Shown piece after piece: positions 41,067-47,915 of a stretch of 64,000 nucleotides of DNA. Source of the stretch: DASUPK01 sp963815045 (GTDB lineage: Bacteria; Actinomycetota; Thermoleophilia; Solirubrobacterales; 70-9); NCBI GenBank assembly GCA_963815045.1, contig CAWFET010000002.1:1178001-1242000 (forward strand), given 5' to 3'. The translations under genes and the position numbers were made by a program. The notes under the pieces are model-generated. The model searched no databases. It was given only the letters and a program-made list of their open reading frames with translations, and was not told the DNA's origin. Position 1 is the first letter of the stretch; each line of letters begins with the position of its first letter.

Positions 41067-42059
41067 GTGACGGGGACCTATGCGAGCAGTCTGCGCAGCG
41101 CCTGGCGCCTTGGAGGCGCGCTGCTGATGGTCGCGGCCGTCACGACCTTCGCCACCGCCCTGCTGCTTGGCGTGCACATCGGCGCGGGGATGGCGGCCCT
41201 GACGGCGGCGGCGGCGGTCGTCGGCCTGGTCTGCATGCGGGCCCCATGGGACGCCTGGGACGAGCGGCTGCTCTTCGGCATCCCGATCATCGCGTTGGTC
41301 CAGATCGCAACGGCGGTCGGCCTCGTCGACTTCGTGCTCACCTCGCTCTTCCTGCTGGTCGCGCTGTACGTCGCTCTCGTCTTCCCAAGCCCGCGCGTGT
41401 CGATCCCGTTCCTCGCCCTGATGGTTGCGGCGCTGCTTCTGCCGTTCGCGTACTCCGACCAGCCGAGCCGCGACACCGCGCTCTGGCTGCTCGTGGTCGG
41501 TCCCGCGGTCATCTTCGTGGCGGTCGTGGCGGGCCGCCTGACCGCCGGGCTGCACACGAGCCGGGAGGCCTATCGCCGTCTCTCGGTGGTCGACGGGCTG
41601 ACGGGGGTGGGCAACTACCGAGCCCTGATGACGCGGCTGCAGCACGAAACCGGCCGCCATGCGCGGAAGAGCCGTGAATTCGCGGTGCTCACCCTGGACC
41701 TTGACCAGTTCAAGGAGATCAACGAGACGAACGGTCACCTGGTCGGCGACGCGCTTCTGGCGATCGTCGGATCCCTGGTGAACGTCAAGGTTCGCACCGA
41801 GGACGGGGTCTACCGGCAGGGCGGCGACGAATTCTCCGTGATCGCTCCGGAGACCGGACGCGAGGAGGCCCTGTTGCTCTCGCAGCGGATCGAATCGGCC
41901 CTGCGCGGGATCCGCTCGGGCGACGTCCGGGTGTCGGCGACCATCGGGACGGCCGTGTTCCCCCACGACGGCTCGGATCCCGCCGAGTTGCTCGATGCGG
42001 CGGACCTCGACCTGCGCGCGCGCAAGGCCGCGCCGCGCAAGGTCTCCCGGTTCGTCTGA
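41067..42059 (+). CDS. Membrane diguanylate cyclase (GGDEF)
   Basis: 330-aa protein. The first ~165 residues hold five or six membrane helices with no known sensor. The C-terminal GGDEF domain has VDGLTGVGNYRAL, LDLDQFKEINETNGHLVGD and an intact GGDEF in YRQGGDEFSV. RTED lies at the right spacing upstream to be the RxxD product-inhibition site. It should make c-di-GMP. The start GTG 41067 follows a GGAGAGAG tract; an upstream GTG (41052) overlapping the sortase stop is the alternative. It follows the sortase directly, linking c-di-GMP to surface anchoring. Confidence 0.88.
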   Translation: MTGTYASSLRSAWRLGGALLMVAAVTTFATALLLGVHIGAGMAALTAAAAVVGLVCMRAPWDAWDERLLFGIPIIALVQIATAVGLVDFVLTSLFLLVALYVALVFPSPRVSIPFLALMVAALLLPFAYSDQPSRDTALWLLVVGPAVIFVAVVAGRLTAGLHTSREAYRRLSVVDGLTGVGNYRALMTRLQHETGRHARKSREFAVLTLDLDQFKEINETNGHLVGDALLAIVGSLVNVKVRTEDGVYRQGGDEFSVIAPETGREEALLLSQRIESALRGIRSGDVRVSATIGTAVFPHDGSDPAELLDAADLDLRARKAAPRKVSRFV

Positions 42060-42082
42060 CCCGGTCGCCTCGTCGAGCCTCG

Positions 42083-42463
42083 CTAGGGGCCCAGGTCCTT
42101 CAGGATCGGCTCCGGGTTGGCGACGCCGAACTCGTCCCGCAGGCGCTCCACGATCTCGTCGCGGCTGGCGCCGGCAACCGACATCTGGGTGGTGACCAGC
42201 CGGAGACCCTCGGGGACCCCGCCGTCACTCGAAGAGGCCCTGGTCGCCGCCTTGGGCCTGCCGGCCTTGGGCTTGGGGTCAGGCTTGAACCTGCGCTTCG
42301 GGGCCGGCTTGCTCTCCGGCTCCAGCAGCCGCTGGCGCGCGTCCTCGAGAAGCTGAAGCAGCTCGTCCGACCGGCTCGCGATTGCTCTCGCCCTCTTGAT
42401 CAGGTCATCGGAAAGCGTGGCGACTCCATTGCCATTGCCGTTGCCATTGCCGTTGGCACTCAT
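42083..42463 (-). CDS. Hypothetical protein with Asn-Gly repeat
   Basis: 126-aa protein that begins MSA followed by five Asn-Gly repeats (bases 42425-42454). A helix (LSDDLIKRARAIASRSDELLQLLEDARQRLL), a Lys/Pro-rich linker (KPAPKRRFKPDPKPKAGRPK) and a C-terminal helical segment (MSVAGASRDEIVERLRDEFG) follow. I do not recognise the family. It overlaps the upstream 87-aa gene by four bases and is the last gene of the sugar-transferase unit. A coiled-coil adaptor role is possible but unproven. Confidence 0.65.
   Translation of the reverse strand: MSANGNGNGNGNGVATLSDDLIKRARAIASRSDELLQLLEDARQRLLEPESKPAPKRRFKPDPKPKAGRPKAATRASSSDGGVPEGLRLVTTQMSVAGASRDEIVERLRDEFGVANPEPILKDLGP
42425..42454 (-). repeat. 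Asn-Gly codon repeat
   Basis: Five AAY-GGN codon pairs (AACGGC/AATGGC) run immediately after the third codon of the hypothetical gene. Similar Asn-Gly tracts occur in dnaE (32643-32672) and in the second LPFTG protein. Confidence 0.85.
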
Positions 42464-42723
42464 CGTTCCTCCTCAACCGATGCCAGCTTCGCTGCCAGAT
42501 CGGTCCGTGCGAGCTCCGAAGTGATTCGGGCCGTCTCCGAAAGGCTACGGGAAGTTTCCACCTCGAGGATCACCTTGAGGCGAACGAGCTCCTGATACTC
42601 GGGCGACGCGGTGACGTCCTTCATCGAGTTCGAGTCGCTCCGCAGAACCTCGGCCAGCCTGTCGGCGTCCGCGACACCGCGCTCGACGCGAGCGGGAAAG
42701 CCCAGCATCACTTGGTCGGACAT
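42460..42723 (-). CDS. Hypothetical helical protein
   Basis: 87-aa, mostly helical, soluble protein (VERGVADADRLAEVLRSDSN, LVRLKVILEVETSRSLSETARITSELA) rich in Glu, Arg and Ser. No domain is recognised. It begins 18 bases after the first sugar-transferase gene ends and overlaps the next gene by four bases (ATGA), so it belongs to the surface-polysaccharide transcription unit. It might assist the transferase or regulate it; this is only context. Confidence 0.62.
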   Translation of the reverse strand: MSDQVMLGFPARVERGVADADRLAEVLRSDSNSMKDVTASPEYQELVRLKVILEVETSRSLSETARITSELARTDLAAKLASVEEER

Positions 42724-42741
42724 AGAGCCTCCATGCTCCTT

Positions 42742-44226
42742 TCAGGTCGCCTCGGCCGGTTGCTGGCCCGCGCCAGCGCGATAGGCGACGATGAATCGCT
42801 CGTCGGGTCGGTTGATCGGCTCGGGCAGGAAGATCGTGCTCGCCGTCTCGATCATGATCAGCAGGTCGAAGAGCATGGAGCGCCGTTTCAGGTAGTAGAG
42901 GTCGTGGCAGAGCTTCCAGGCCTCGCCGAGCGGGGTACCCGAGTATCCGCAGCGGACGGTCGCCCACCCGGTGATCCCGGGCTTGAGCAGGTGGCGCCGG
43001 TCGTAGTAGGCGAAGTTCTCCTCGAATGAGGCGACGATCTCGGGGATCTCGGGCCGCGGGCCCACCATGCTCATGTCTCCCTTCAGGACCTGCCAGACCT
43101 GAGGAAGCTCGTTGATGTGGAGGGCCTGGAGAACCCGCCCGACGGGTGTCACCAGCTCATCCTTGGGACGCGGGTCGGTATCGGCGTCCGCGGTCAGTGT
43201 CCGAAGCTTGACCAGCTCGAACTCGCGCCCGCTCTCGCCGACGCGCCGCTGCCGGTAGAAGACCGGCCCCCGGTCGGACACCTTGATCGCCAGCGCGGCG
43301 ATCGCGATCAGCGGCAGGGCCACGAGCCCGATCAGTGAGGCGAAGGTGAGGTCGAAGAGGCGCTTCGACGCGGGCCAGGTCCGCTTGTACTCGGGATGAA
43401 GCATGTACTGGAACCATGCGGAGGTCGTCGTGCCGAGCGGGACGTGGCCGAGCAGGGACTCATACAGCTGGCCCGATTCGATCAGGGAGACGGGAAGGTC
43501 GAGGCAGGCGTCGGCGGCGCGCTCGAACACGTCGAGTCGCGAAGGGCCGTTGGAGAGCTCCGGGGCGCCCTCATTGGCGCCAAGGGGGCCGAGCACGACG
43601 AGATCGATCGAGTTGTCCAGGACAGTCCTGCGGAGCAGCACGAGCGAACCGAGGCAGCGGATGCCGGCGACCACGCTGTGGCGGCAGGACTCCTTCGGGT
43701 CGATGCAGCCGATGACCTCGTAGCCGCGGATACCGACGGCCTTCAGCTCCGCCCGCAGGCCGCGCGCGAACTCGTGCGACCCGATCACGGCCACCCGGAC
43801 GCGCTGTTCCGTGCGGAACCGGTGAAGCACCCAGGCGCCCAGCGCTGCCACCACCCAGGCGCCCAGCACCGGAGCGATCATGTGGCCGACCGTCACGTTG
43901 CTCGGTGACCCATCGGACACGCTGATCAGCACCGCGGCCAAGGCGCCCAGTGGCGGCGCCAACAGGTAAAGCGTCGCGGACGCGAACGGGATCAGATGTA
44001 GCGGGTAACGCGGACGCCTCAGGAGCGTGACCGCGAGGAACATGCACGCGAACACGAGCAGCCCCTGCCACTCGGAGTGCAGGTGGCTGTACGCGATCGC
44101 GCCGCCGGTGAGCGCCGGCGCGAGGCGCAGGCAGATGAGTTCCGCCTTGCGCTGCGCGCTCACCCTGCTCAGATAGGGCAGGTTCGGTCGTGACCCGTAC
44201 ACCTCATGGGAAGAGGCACCGCTCAT
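42742..44226 (-). CDS. Polyprenyl-phosphate sugar-1-P transferase (copy A)
   Basis: 494-aa WcaJ/CpsE-type initiating transferase that moves a sugar-1-phosphate to undecaprenyl phosphate. The N-terminal half has four membrane helices and a Rossmann-like CoA-binding domain (VAVIGSHEFARGLRAEL). The C-terminal catalytic domain has KRLFDLTFASLIGL, PVFYRQRRVGESG, LHINELPQVWQVLKGDMSMVGPRPE and LLKPGITGWATVRCGYSG. It lies just downstream of an LPFTG mini-protein, in the same order as copy B. The sugar cannot be read from sequence. Confidence 0.92.
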   Translation of the reverse strand: MSGASSHEVYGSRPNLPYLSRVSAQRKAELICLRLAPALTGGAIAYSHLHSEWQGLLVFACMFLAVTLLRRPRYPLHLIPFASATLYLLAPPLGALAAVLISVSDGSPSNVTVGHMIAPVLGAWVVAALGAWVLHRFRTEQRVRVAVIGSHEFARGLRAELKAVGIRGYEVIGCIDPKESCRHSVVAGIRCLGSLVLLRRTVLDNSIDLVVLGPLGANEGAPELSNGPSRLDVFERAADACLDLPVSLIESGQLYESLLGHVPLGTTTSAWFQYMLHPEYKRTWPASKRLFDLTFASLIGLVALPLIAIAALAIKVSDRGPVFYRQRRVGESGREFELVKLRTLTADADTDPRPKDELVTPVGRVLQALHINELPQVWQVLKGDMSMVGPRPEIPEIVASFEENFAYYDRRHLLKPGITGWATVRCGYSGTPLGEAWKLCHDLYYLKRRSMLFDLLIMIETASTIFLPEPINRPDERFIVAYRAGAGQQPAEAT

Positions 44227-44243
44227 CGGGTTTGTTATCGGAC

Positions 44244-44570
44244 TTAGACTCGCGGAGCCTTAGGCGTCGACAGACGCCGCAGGGCCACACCGGTCCCGAT
44301 CAACGCAGCTGCGACTGCAGCGAGGACCAGCACGTCCAGGCCCGTGAAGGGCAGGGTTCCTGTGCTTCCACCCGACGAGTTGTCACTGGCCGTGTTCGCG
44401 ACCGCGCCGGTTGTGGTGGTCCCCTGAACCTGCGACTTCGGCTCGTACTGAGCCGCAGACGGGTTCGAGAGCGCATCCTGGGCCAGCGCGCTGGCCGGGC
44501 CGGCGATCAATGCGCCGATCACGGCGAACAGCGCGAGGCTGGCGATTCGAGTGCGTGCGATCTTTCGCAT
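44244..44570 (-). CDS. LPFTG surface mini-protein (copy A)
   Basis: 108-aa exported protein. A signal peptide ending ALAQ (residues 1-31) leaves a short mature segment with the conserved block LSNPSAAQYEPKS and a Thr/Ser/Gly linker. LPFTG is at residues 73-77, then a hydrophobic helix and a basic tail (ALRRLSTPKAPRV): a complete sortase sorting signal. The mature surface part is only ~45 residues. It has a structured RNA in its leader (44778-44843). Copy B (47343-47690) has the same block, so the family is defined by NPSAAQYEPKS. The function is unknown. Confidence 0.85.
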   Translation of the reverse strand: MRKIARTRIASLALFAVIGALIAGPASALAQDALSNPSAAQYEPKSQVQGTTTTGAVANTASDNSSGGSTGTLPFTGLDVLVLAAVAAALIGTGVALRRLSTPKAPRV

Positions 44571-44777
44571 CCTTTTTCCTTGTCTGAAACGGAGCCTGCT
44601 TCGATCCTGCCGGTTGCCCCAAGCGTTCGACTCGGAACATTGCGGATTTTGGGCGGTCCCTTGTTGGCCGGATGATCCTACGGTCGGAGATCACAGATGG
44701 CATCCGCAATAAGCCGCAATCGTCGGTGGTAGGCCCGCAGTTGGACCGATTGCCCAGCAGGAGGGGCGCGGCTTCTG

Positions 44778-44843
44778 CGCGATTTCCGGTAGCCGGCGGC
44801 GCCGGCTTTGCGTCAGATCTTTCAGATCGGCCGGAAACTCGCG
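44778..44843 (-). promoter_or_regulatory. Three-way-junction RNA, c-di-GMP-I-like
   Basis: On the minus strand these 66 bases fold into a compact three-way junction. P1 is 44831-44843 (CGCGAGTTTCCGG) with 44778-44789 (CCGGAAATCGCG), 12 pairs with one bulge. P2 is GATCT-GAA-AGATC (44816-44828). P3 is AGCCGGC-GCC-GCCGGCT (44791-44807). The joining strand TGACGCAA plus the start of P3 reads GACGCAAAGCC, the hallmark of c-di-GMP-I (GEMM) aptamers after their GAAA-capped P2. It is shorter than usual GEMM RNAs. It lies about 207 bases upstream of the LPFTG copy A start and overlaps the end of the preceding gene. Confidence 0.55.
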
Positions 44844-45712
44844 GCCACCGCGTCGGTCGTGCGCCTGAGCGCGACCGAGAACGGCTTGCTCAGGCGCTCC
44901 AGGATCAGGTAGCTGTAGCCACCCGCGACGAGCACGGTGGCCGTCTCGGTTCCGCCCGGATAGACGACGCGGACCCGCCTGACCTCGCGGCCGCCGATCT
45001 CGGTCGGCCCGATCTCGGCGACGCTGCCCTCCGTGTGGCGTTGAAGCAGGAACGCCCTCGCCTCCCGCATGAGCTGATCGGCGGGCCTGGCCCCGTGCTC
45101 GAAGTAGACCTGGACCTCCGCCCTGCCGTTGAGAGCGGCGACCGCGACGGCCGGGCCCTCGACGCCGGCGTTCCAGCCGGCAGGGATCCCGATCGAGACC
45201 CGCTCGGCGAGTCGCCGGCGGTCGAGCTTGACGGGTGGCCCCGTGTTGAGCGGGACGCTGGCCGTGGTCAGGGGCACGGAGCTCGTCGTCTGTGCCGGAA
45301 CGTTCAGGGTGCTGTCGGAGCTCCCGCCGTTCCTGGAGACGCCGAGGACGACCAGGAGAGCACCGACGGCGACCAGGGCGAGGAGCAGCGGCGCGGATGC
45401 CCAGCCGGGGACGCGACTCGCTCGCGATTGGGTCTCGGTCAGCACCAGCGGGTCGTCCCTGCGCGGCCGGGGCCTTCGGGCCGCCGGCACTCCTTGGGGC
45501 CGTCGTGCGCTCCTGGAGATCCTCCCGAAGGCGGGCTCAATGGGGATTTCCTCGTCGACCCCGGCCGGATACTCGATCGCCTGGCCGCAGCCGCCGCAGA
45601 TGACCCGCACGATCGACCCGGCGGTCCCGTCTCTCCGCTGGATGTCGAACCCTCCGCCGCAATCCTCGTGATCGGCGAGGAAGCCGGAGAGCCCCTTTTT
45701 GCTCGATTCCAT
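44822..45712 (-). CDS. Zinc-ribbon membrane protein, function unknown
   Basis: 296-aa protein. The first ~50 residues carry cysteines (HEDCGGGF ... VICGGCGQAIEY), a likely zinc ribbon. A basic linker, one membrane helix (ASAPLLLALVAVGALLVVLGV) and an extracellular domain (RLAERVSIGIPAGWNAGVEGPAVAV ... ATVLVAGGYSYLILERLSKPF) follow. The last resembles the stress/lipoprotein-like domains of actinobacterial membrane proteins. ATG 45712 is used; GTG 45730 is possible. It lies between the two LPFTG/transferase modules. The function is unknown. Confidence 0.72.
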   Translation of the reverse strand: MESSKKGLSGFLADHEDCGGGFDIQRRDGTAGSIVRVICGGCGQAIEYPAGVDEEIPIEPAFGRISRSARRPQGVPAARRPRPRRDDPLVLTETQSRASRVPGWASAPLLLALVAVGALLVVLGVSRNGGSSDSTLNVPAQTTSSVPLTTASVPLNTGPPVKLDRRRLAERVSIGIPAGWNAGVEGPAVAVAALNGRAEVQVYFEHGARPADQLMREARAFLLQRHTEGSVAEIGPTEIGGREVRRVRVVYPGGTETATVLVAGGYSYLILERLSKPFSVALRRTTDAVAASFRPI

Positions 45713-45788
45713 CACTGCGGGTTCTCCCACCTCGTCAACCTACTCCGTGGTCCGGCTTGCTATTCGGCCCTCGCTCACAAAGCCCCGG

Positions 45789-47312
45789 TCAAGCCACCGG
45801 GACGGACGGGATCTCCTGCGCGGCGGGGCTCTCCCCCTCGACCTCCGCCGCCGCGATGAACCGCTCATTCGGCCGGATCACCGGATCGGGCAGCACGATG
45901 CTGCTCACCGTCTCGACCAGGATCAGCAGGTCGAAGAGCACGGAGCGCCGCTTCAGGTAGTAGAGGTCGTGGCAGAGCTTCCAGGCTTCGCCGAGCGGAG
46001 AGTCCGAGTAGCCGCAGCAGACCGTCGCCCATCCGGTGACGCCGGGCTTCAGCAGGTGGCGACGGTCGTAGTAGTTGAACCGGCGCTCGAGCTCCGCGAC
46101 GATCCCGGGCAGCTCGGGCCGGGGGCCGACCAGGCTCATCTCGCCGGTCAGGACGTGCCAGAGCTGTGGGAGCTCGTTCAGGTGAAGGCGCCGAAGGACC
46201 CTGCCGACGGGCGTGACGAGCTCGTCCTCCGGGACGCCCGGGACGCGGGCCTCGTCGGCGTCCATCCTCATGGTCCGCAGCTTGATCAGGTCGAACGCCT
46301 GCCCGTTCTCGCCGATCCGGGTCTGCCGGTAGAAGACCGGGCCCCTGTCGAGCAGCTTGATCGCCAGCGCGGAGGCGAGCAGCAGCGGCAGGGCGATGAG
46401 CGCCACGATGCCGCCCAGAACGAGGTCGAACAGCCGCTTGGAGAGGGGCCAGGACCCCCGGTGCGCCGGATGCAGCAGGTACTGGAGCCAGGAGGAGTTC
46501 GTCGTGCCCAGGGGCACGTGGCCGAAGTTGCGCTCGTAGAACTGGGGCGCATCGATCATCGAGACGGGCAGGTCGAGGCATGCCTCGGCGACGAGCTCGA
46601 AGATCACCAGGCGCGACGGGCCCGGAGCCTGGAACTGGACCCCCGCGAGTGACTTCGTCGAAGGGGCGATCGGCCCGAGCACCAGGAGCTCGATGCCCTG
46701 AGCCAGGACGAGCTCTCGCAGCGAGCTGATCGAGCCCAGGTAGGGCCCGGCGTCATGGGCGGGCTCTCGCGGACGGCCGCGCCGGTCGGGAGTGATCGCG
46801 CCGACGACCGAGTAGCCGGTCACGCCGGACGACTCGATCTCGGCCGACAGGCCCCGCATGAAGTCCGCCGTGCCGATCACGGCGAGCCGGACCCGGCGGC
46901 CGCGTTGGAACCCGCGGACGAGCCAGGCGCCGAGGGCGATCACGGCCCAGGCGCCGACCACCGGCGCGACCAGGTCGCCGGTGGTCAGGGGGCTGATGGA
47001 GCGCGTCATCTCGCTGATTCCGAGCGCACCGAGCGCGCCGAGCAGCGGACCAGCCAGGTAGACGGCGATCGATGCCATCCGCATCAGGTGCAGCGGATAG
47101 CGCGGACGGAGCAGCAGCGCCAGGACAAGCGCCATGCAACCGAAGACGAGGACGCCCTGCCACTCGGACTCCGTGTGGGCGTAGGTGATCGCGCCACCCG
47201 CCACAGCCGGACCCAACTGGAGAGCGACCAGCCGCTCGAGGCGCTGCGCGCTCGGTCCCGTCAGGTTCGGTTGACCGCCGGCCGCCTCGCGACCGGATGG
47301 CGTCCTCGCCAT
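45789..47312 (-). CDS. Polyprenyl-phosphate sugar-1-P transferase (copy B)
   Basis: 507-aa paralogue of copy A with the same architecture: membrane helices, a Rossmann-like domain (LAVIGTADFMRGLSAEI) and a C-terminal transferase domain (KRLFDLVLGGIVAL, PVFYRQTRIGENG, LHLNELPQLWHVLTGEMSLVGPRPELPG, LLKPGVTGWATVCCGYSDS). The two are similar along their whole length, so they arose by duplication. It follows LPFTG copy B by 30 bases. Two initiating transferases suggest two glycans or two starting sugars. Confidence 0.92.
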   Translation of the reverse strand: MARTPSGREAAGGQPNLTGPSAQRLERLVALQLGPAVAGGAITYAHTESEWQGVLVFGCMALVLALLLRPRYPLHLMRMASIAVYLAGPLLGALGALGISEMTRSISPLTTGDLVAPVVGAWAVIALGAWLVRGFQRGRRVRLAVIGTADFMRGLSAEIESSGVTGYSVVGAITPDRRGRPREPAHDAGPYLGSISSLRELVLAQGIELLVLGPIAPSTKSLAGVQFQAPGPSRLVIFELVAEACLDLPVSMIDAPQFYERNFGHVPLGTTNSSWLQYLLHPAHRGSWPLSKRLFDLVLGGIVALIALPLLLASALAIKLLDRGPVFYRQTRIGENGQAFDLIKLRTMRMDADEARVPGVPEDELVTPVGRVLRRLHLNELPQLWHVLTGEMSLVGPRPELPGIVAELERRFNYYDRRHLLKPGVTGWATVCCGYSDSPLGEAWKLCHDLYYLKRRSVLFDLLILVETVSSIVLPDPVIRPNERFIAAAEVEGESPAAQEIPSVPVA

Positions 47313-47342
47313 AACTTCGTGCTTACTCGGTTGTCATGGACG

Positions 47343-47690
47343 TCAGCCCCGGCGAGGCGGGACCGACAGGCGATGCAGCGCGATACCCGTGCCCGTGAGC
47401 AACAGCGCGACTCCGGCAACGATTCCCAGATCCATTCCCGTGAACGGGAGCGAGCCGATCTGACCGTTTCCGTTGCCTCCACCCCCGGTGGGCGTCGCCG
47501 CCACTGAGGGCGAGGAATTCGTGCCCGAGATGTTGCTGCCGAGCACGTCGCTCTTGGGCTCGTACTGAGCCGCCGAGGGATTCGCGAGTTGATCCTGGGC
47601 GATCGCCGACCCCGGAAGGACCATTACGGCCGAGACGAGCAGAACGCCCCCTATCACTGCCGTGAAGCGATGCCTGTGCTTCGAATTCAT
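47343..47690 (-). CDS. LPFTG surface mini-protein (copy B)
   Basis: 115-aa exported protein. Its signal peptide ends AIAQ, then the block LANPSAAQYEPKS shared with copy A, a Ser/Thr/Gly linker that includes GGGGNGNGQ, LPFTG at residues 81-85, a hydrophobic helix and a basic tail (ALHRLSVPPRRG). It is a complete sortase signal with a very short mature chain. It heads the copy-B module. Its leader is AT-richer and lacks the three-way-junction RNA of copy A, so the two copies may be regulated differently. Confidence 0.85.
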   Translation of the reverse strand: MNSKHRHRFTAVIGGVLLVSAVMVLPGSAIAQDQLANPSAAQYEPKSDVLGSNISGTNSSPSVAATPTGGGGNGNGQIGSLPFTGMDLGIVAGVALLLTGTGIALHRLSVPPRRG

Positions 47691-47915
47691 TTTTTACGCC
47701 TTTGGCTAGCCATCATGGTTATCCGGACTGTCGGGTAAAGCGATGCACACGCCGCACACACCATCTTCTCCCGGAATTCCAATTCTTCTCCTGGAGACCA
47801 CCCGTGAAACACGGCGGGCCCGGCACGCCCCCGAAAGCGTTGACCGGTCAAGGACCGACGGTACCAACAATCCAGTACGGGAAATCGTAGCTATTTCTTC
47901 ATACAAACGTCCAGT
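47691..47915 (-). promoter_or_regulatory. Leader/promoter region of LPFTG copy B
   Basis: This 225-base stretch, AT-richer than its surroundings, lies between the O-antigen-ligase gene and LPFTG copy B on the same strand. It holds a perfect 12-base palindrome, TTGACCGGTCAA, at 47840-47851, a possible operator or -35 region. I see no known riboswitch or small gene in it. A plus-strand frame through it (47743 on) has atypical codon use and is rejected. Confidence 0.4.
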
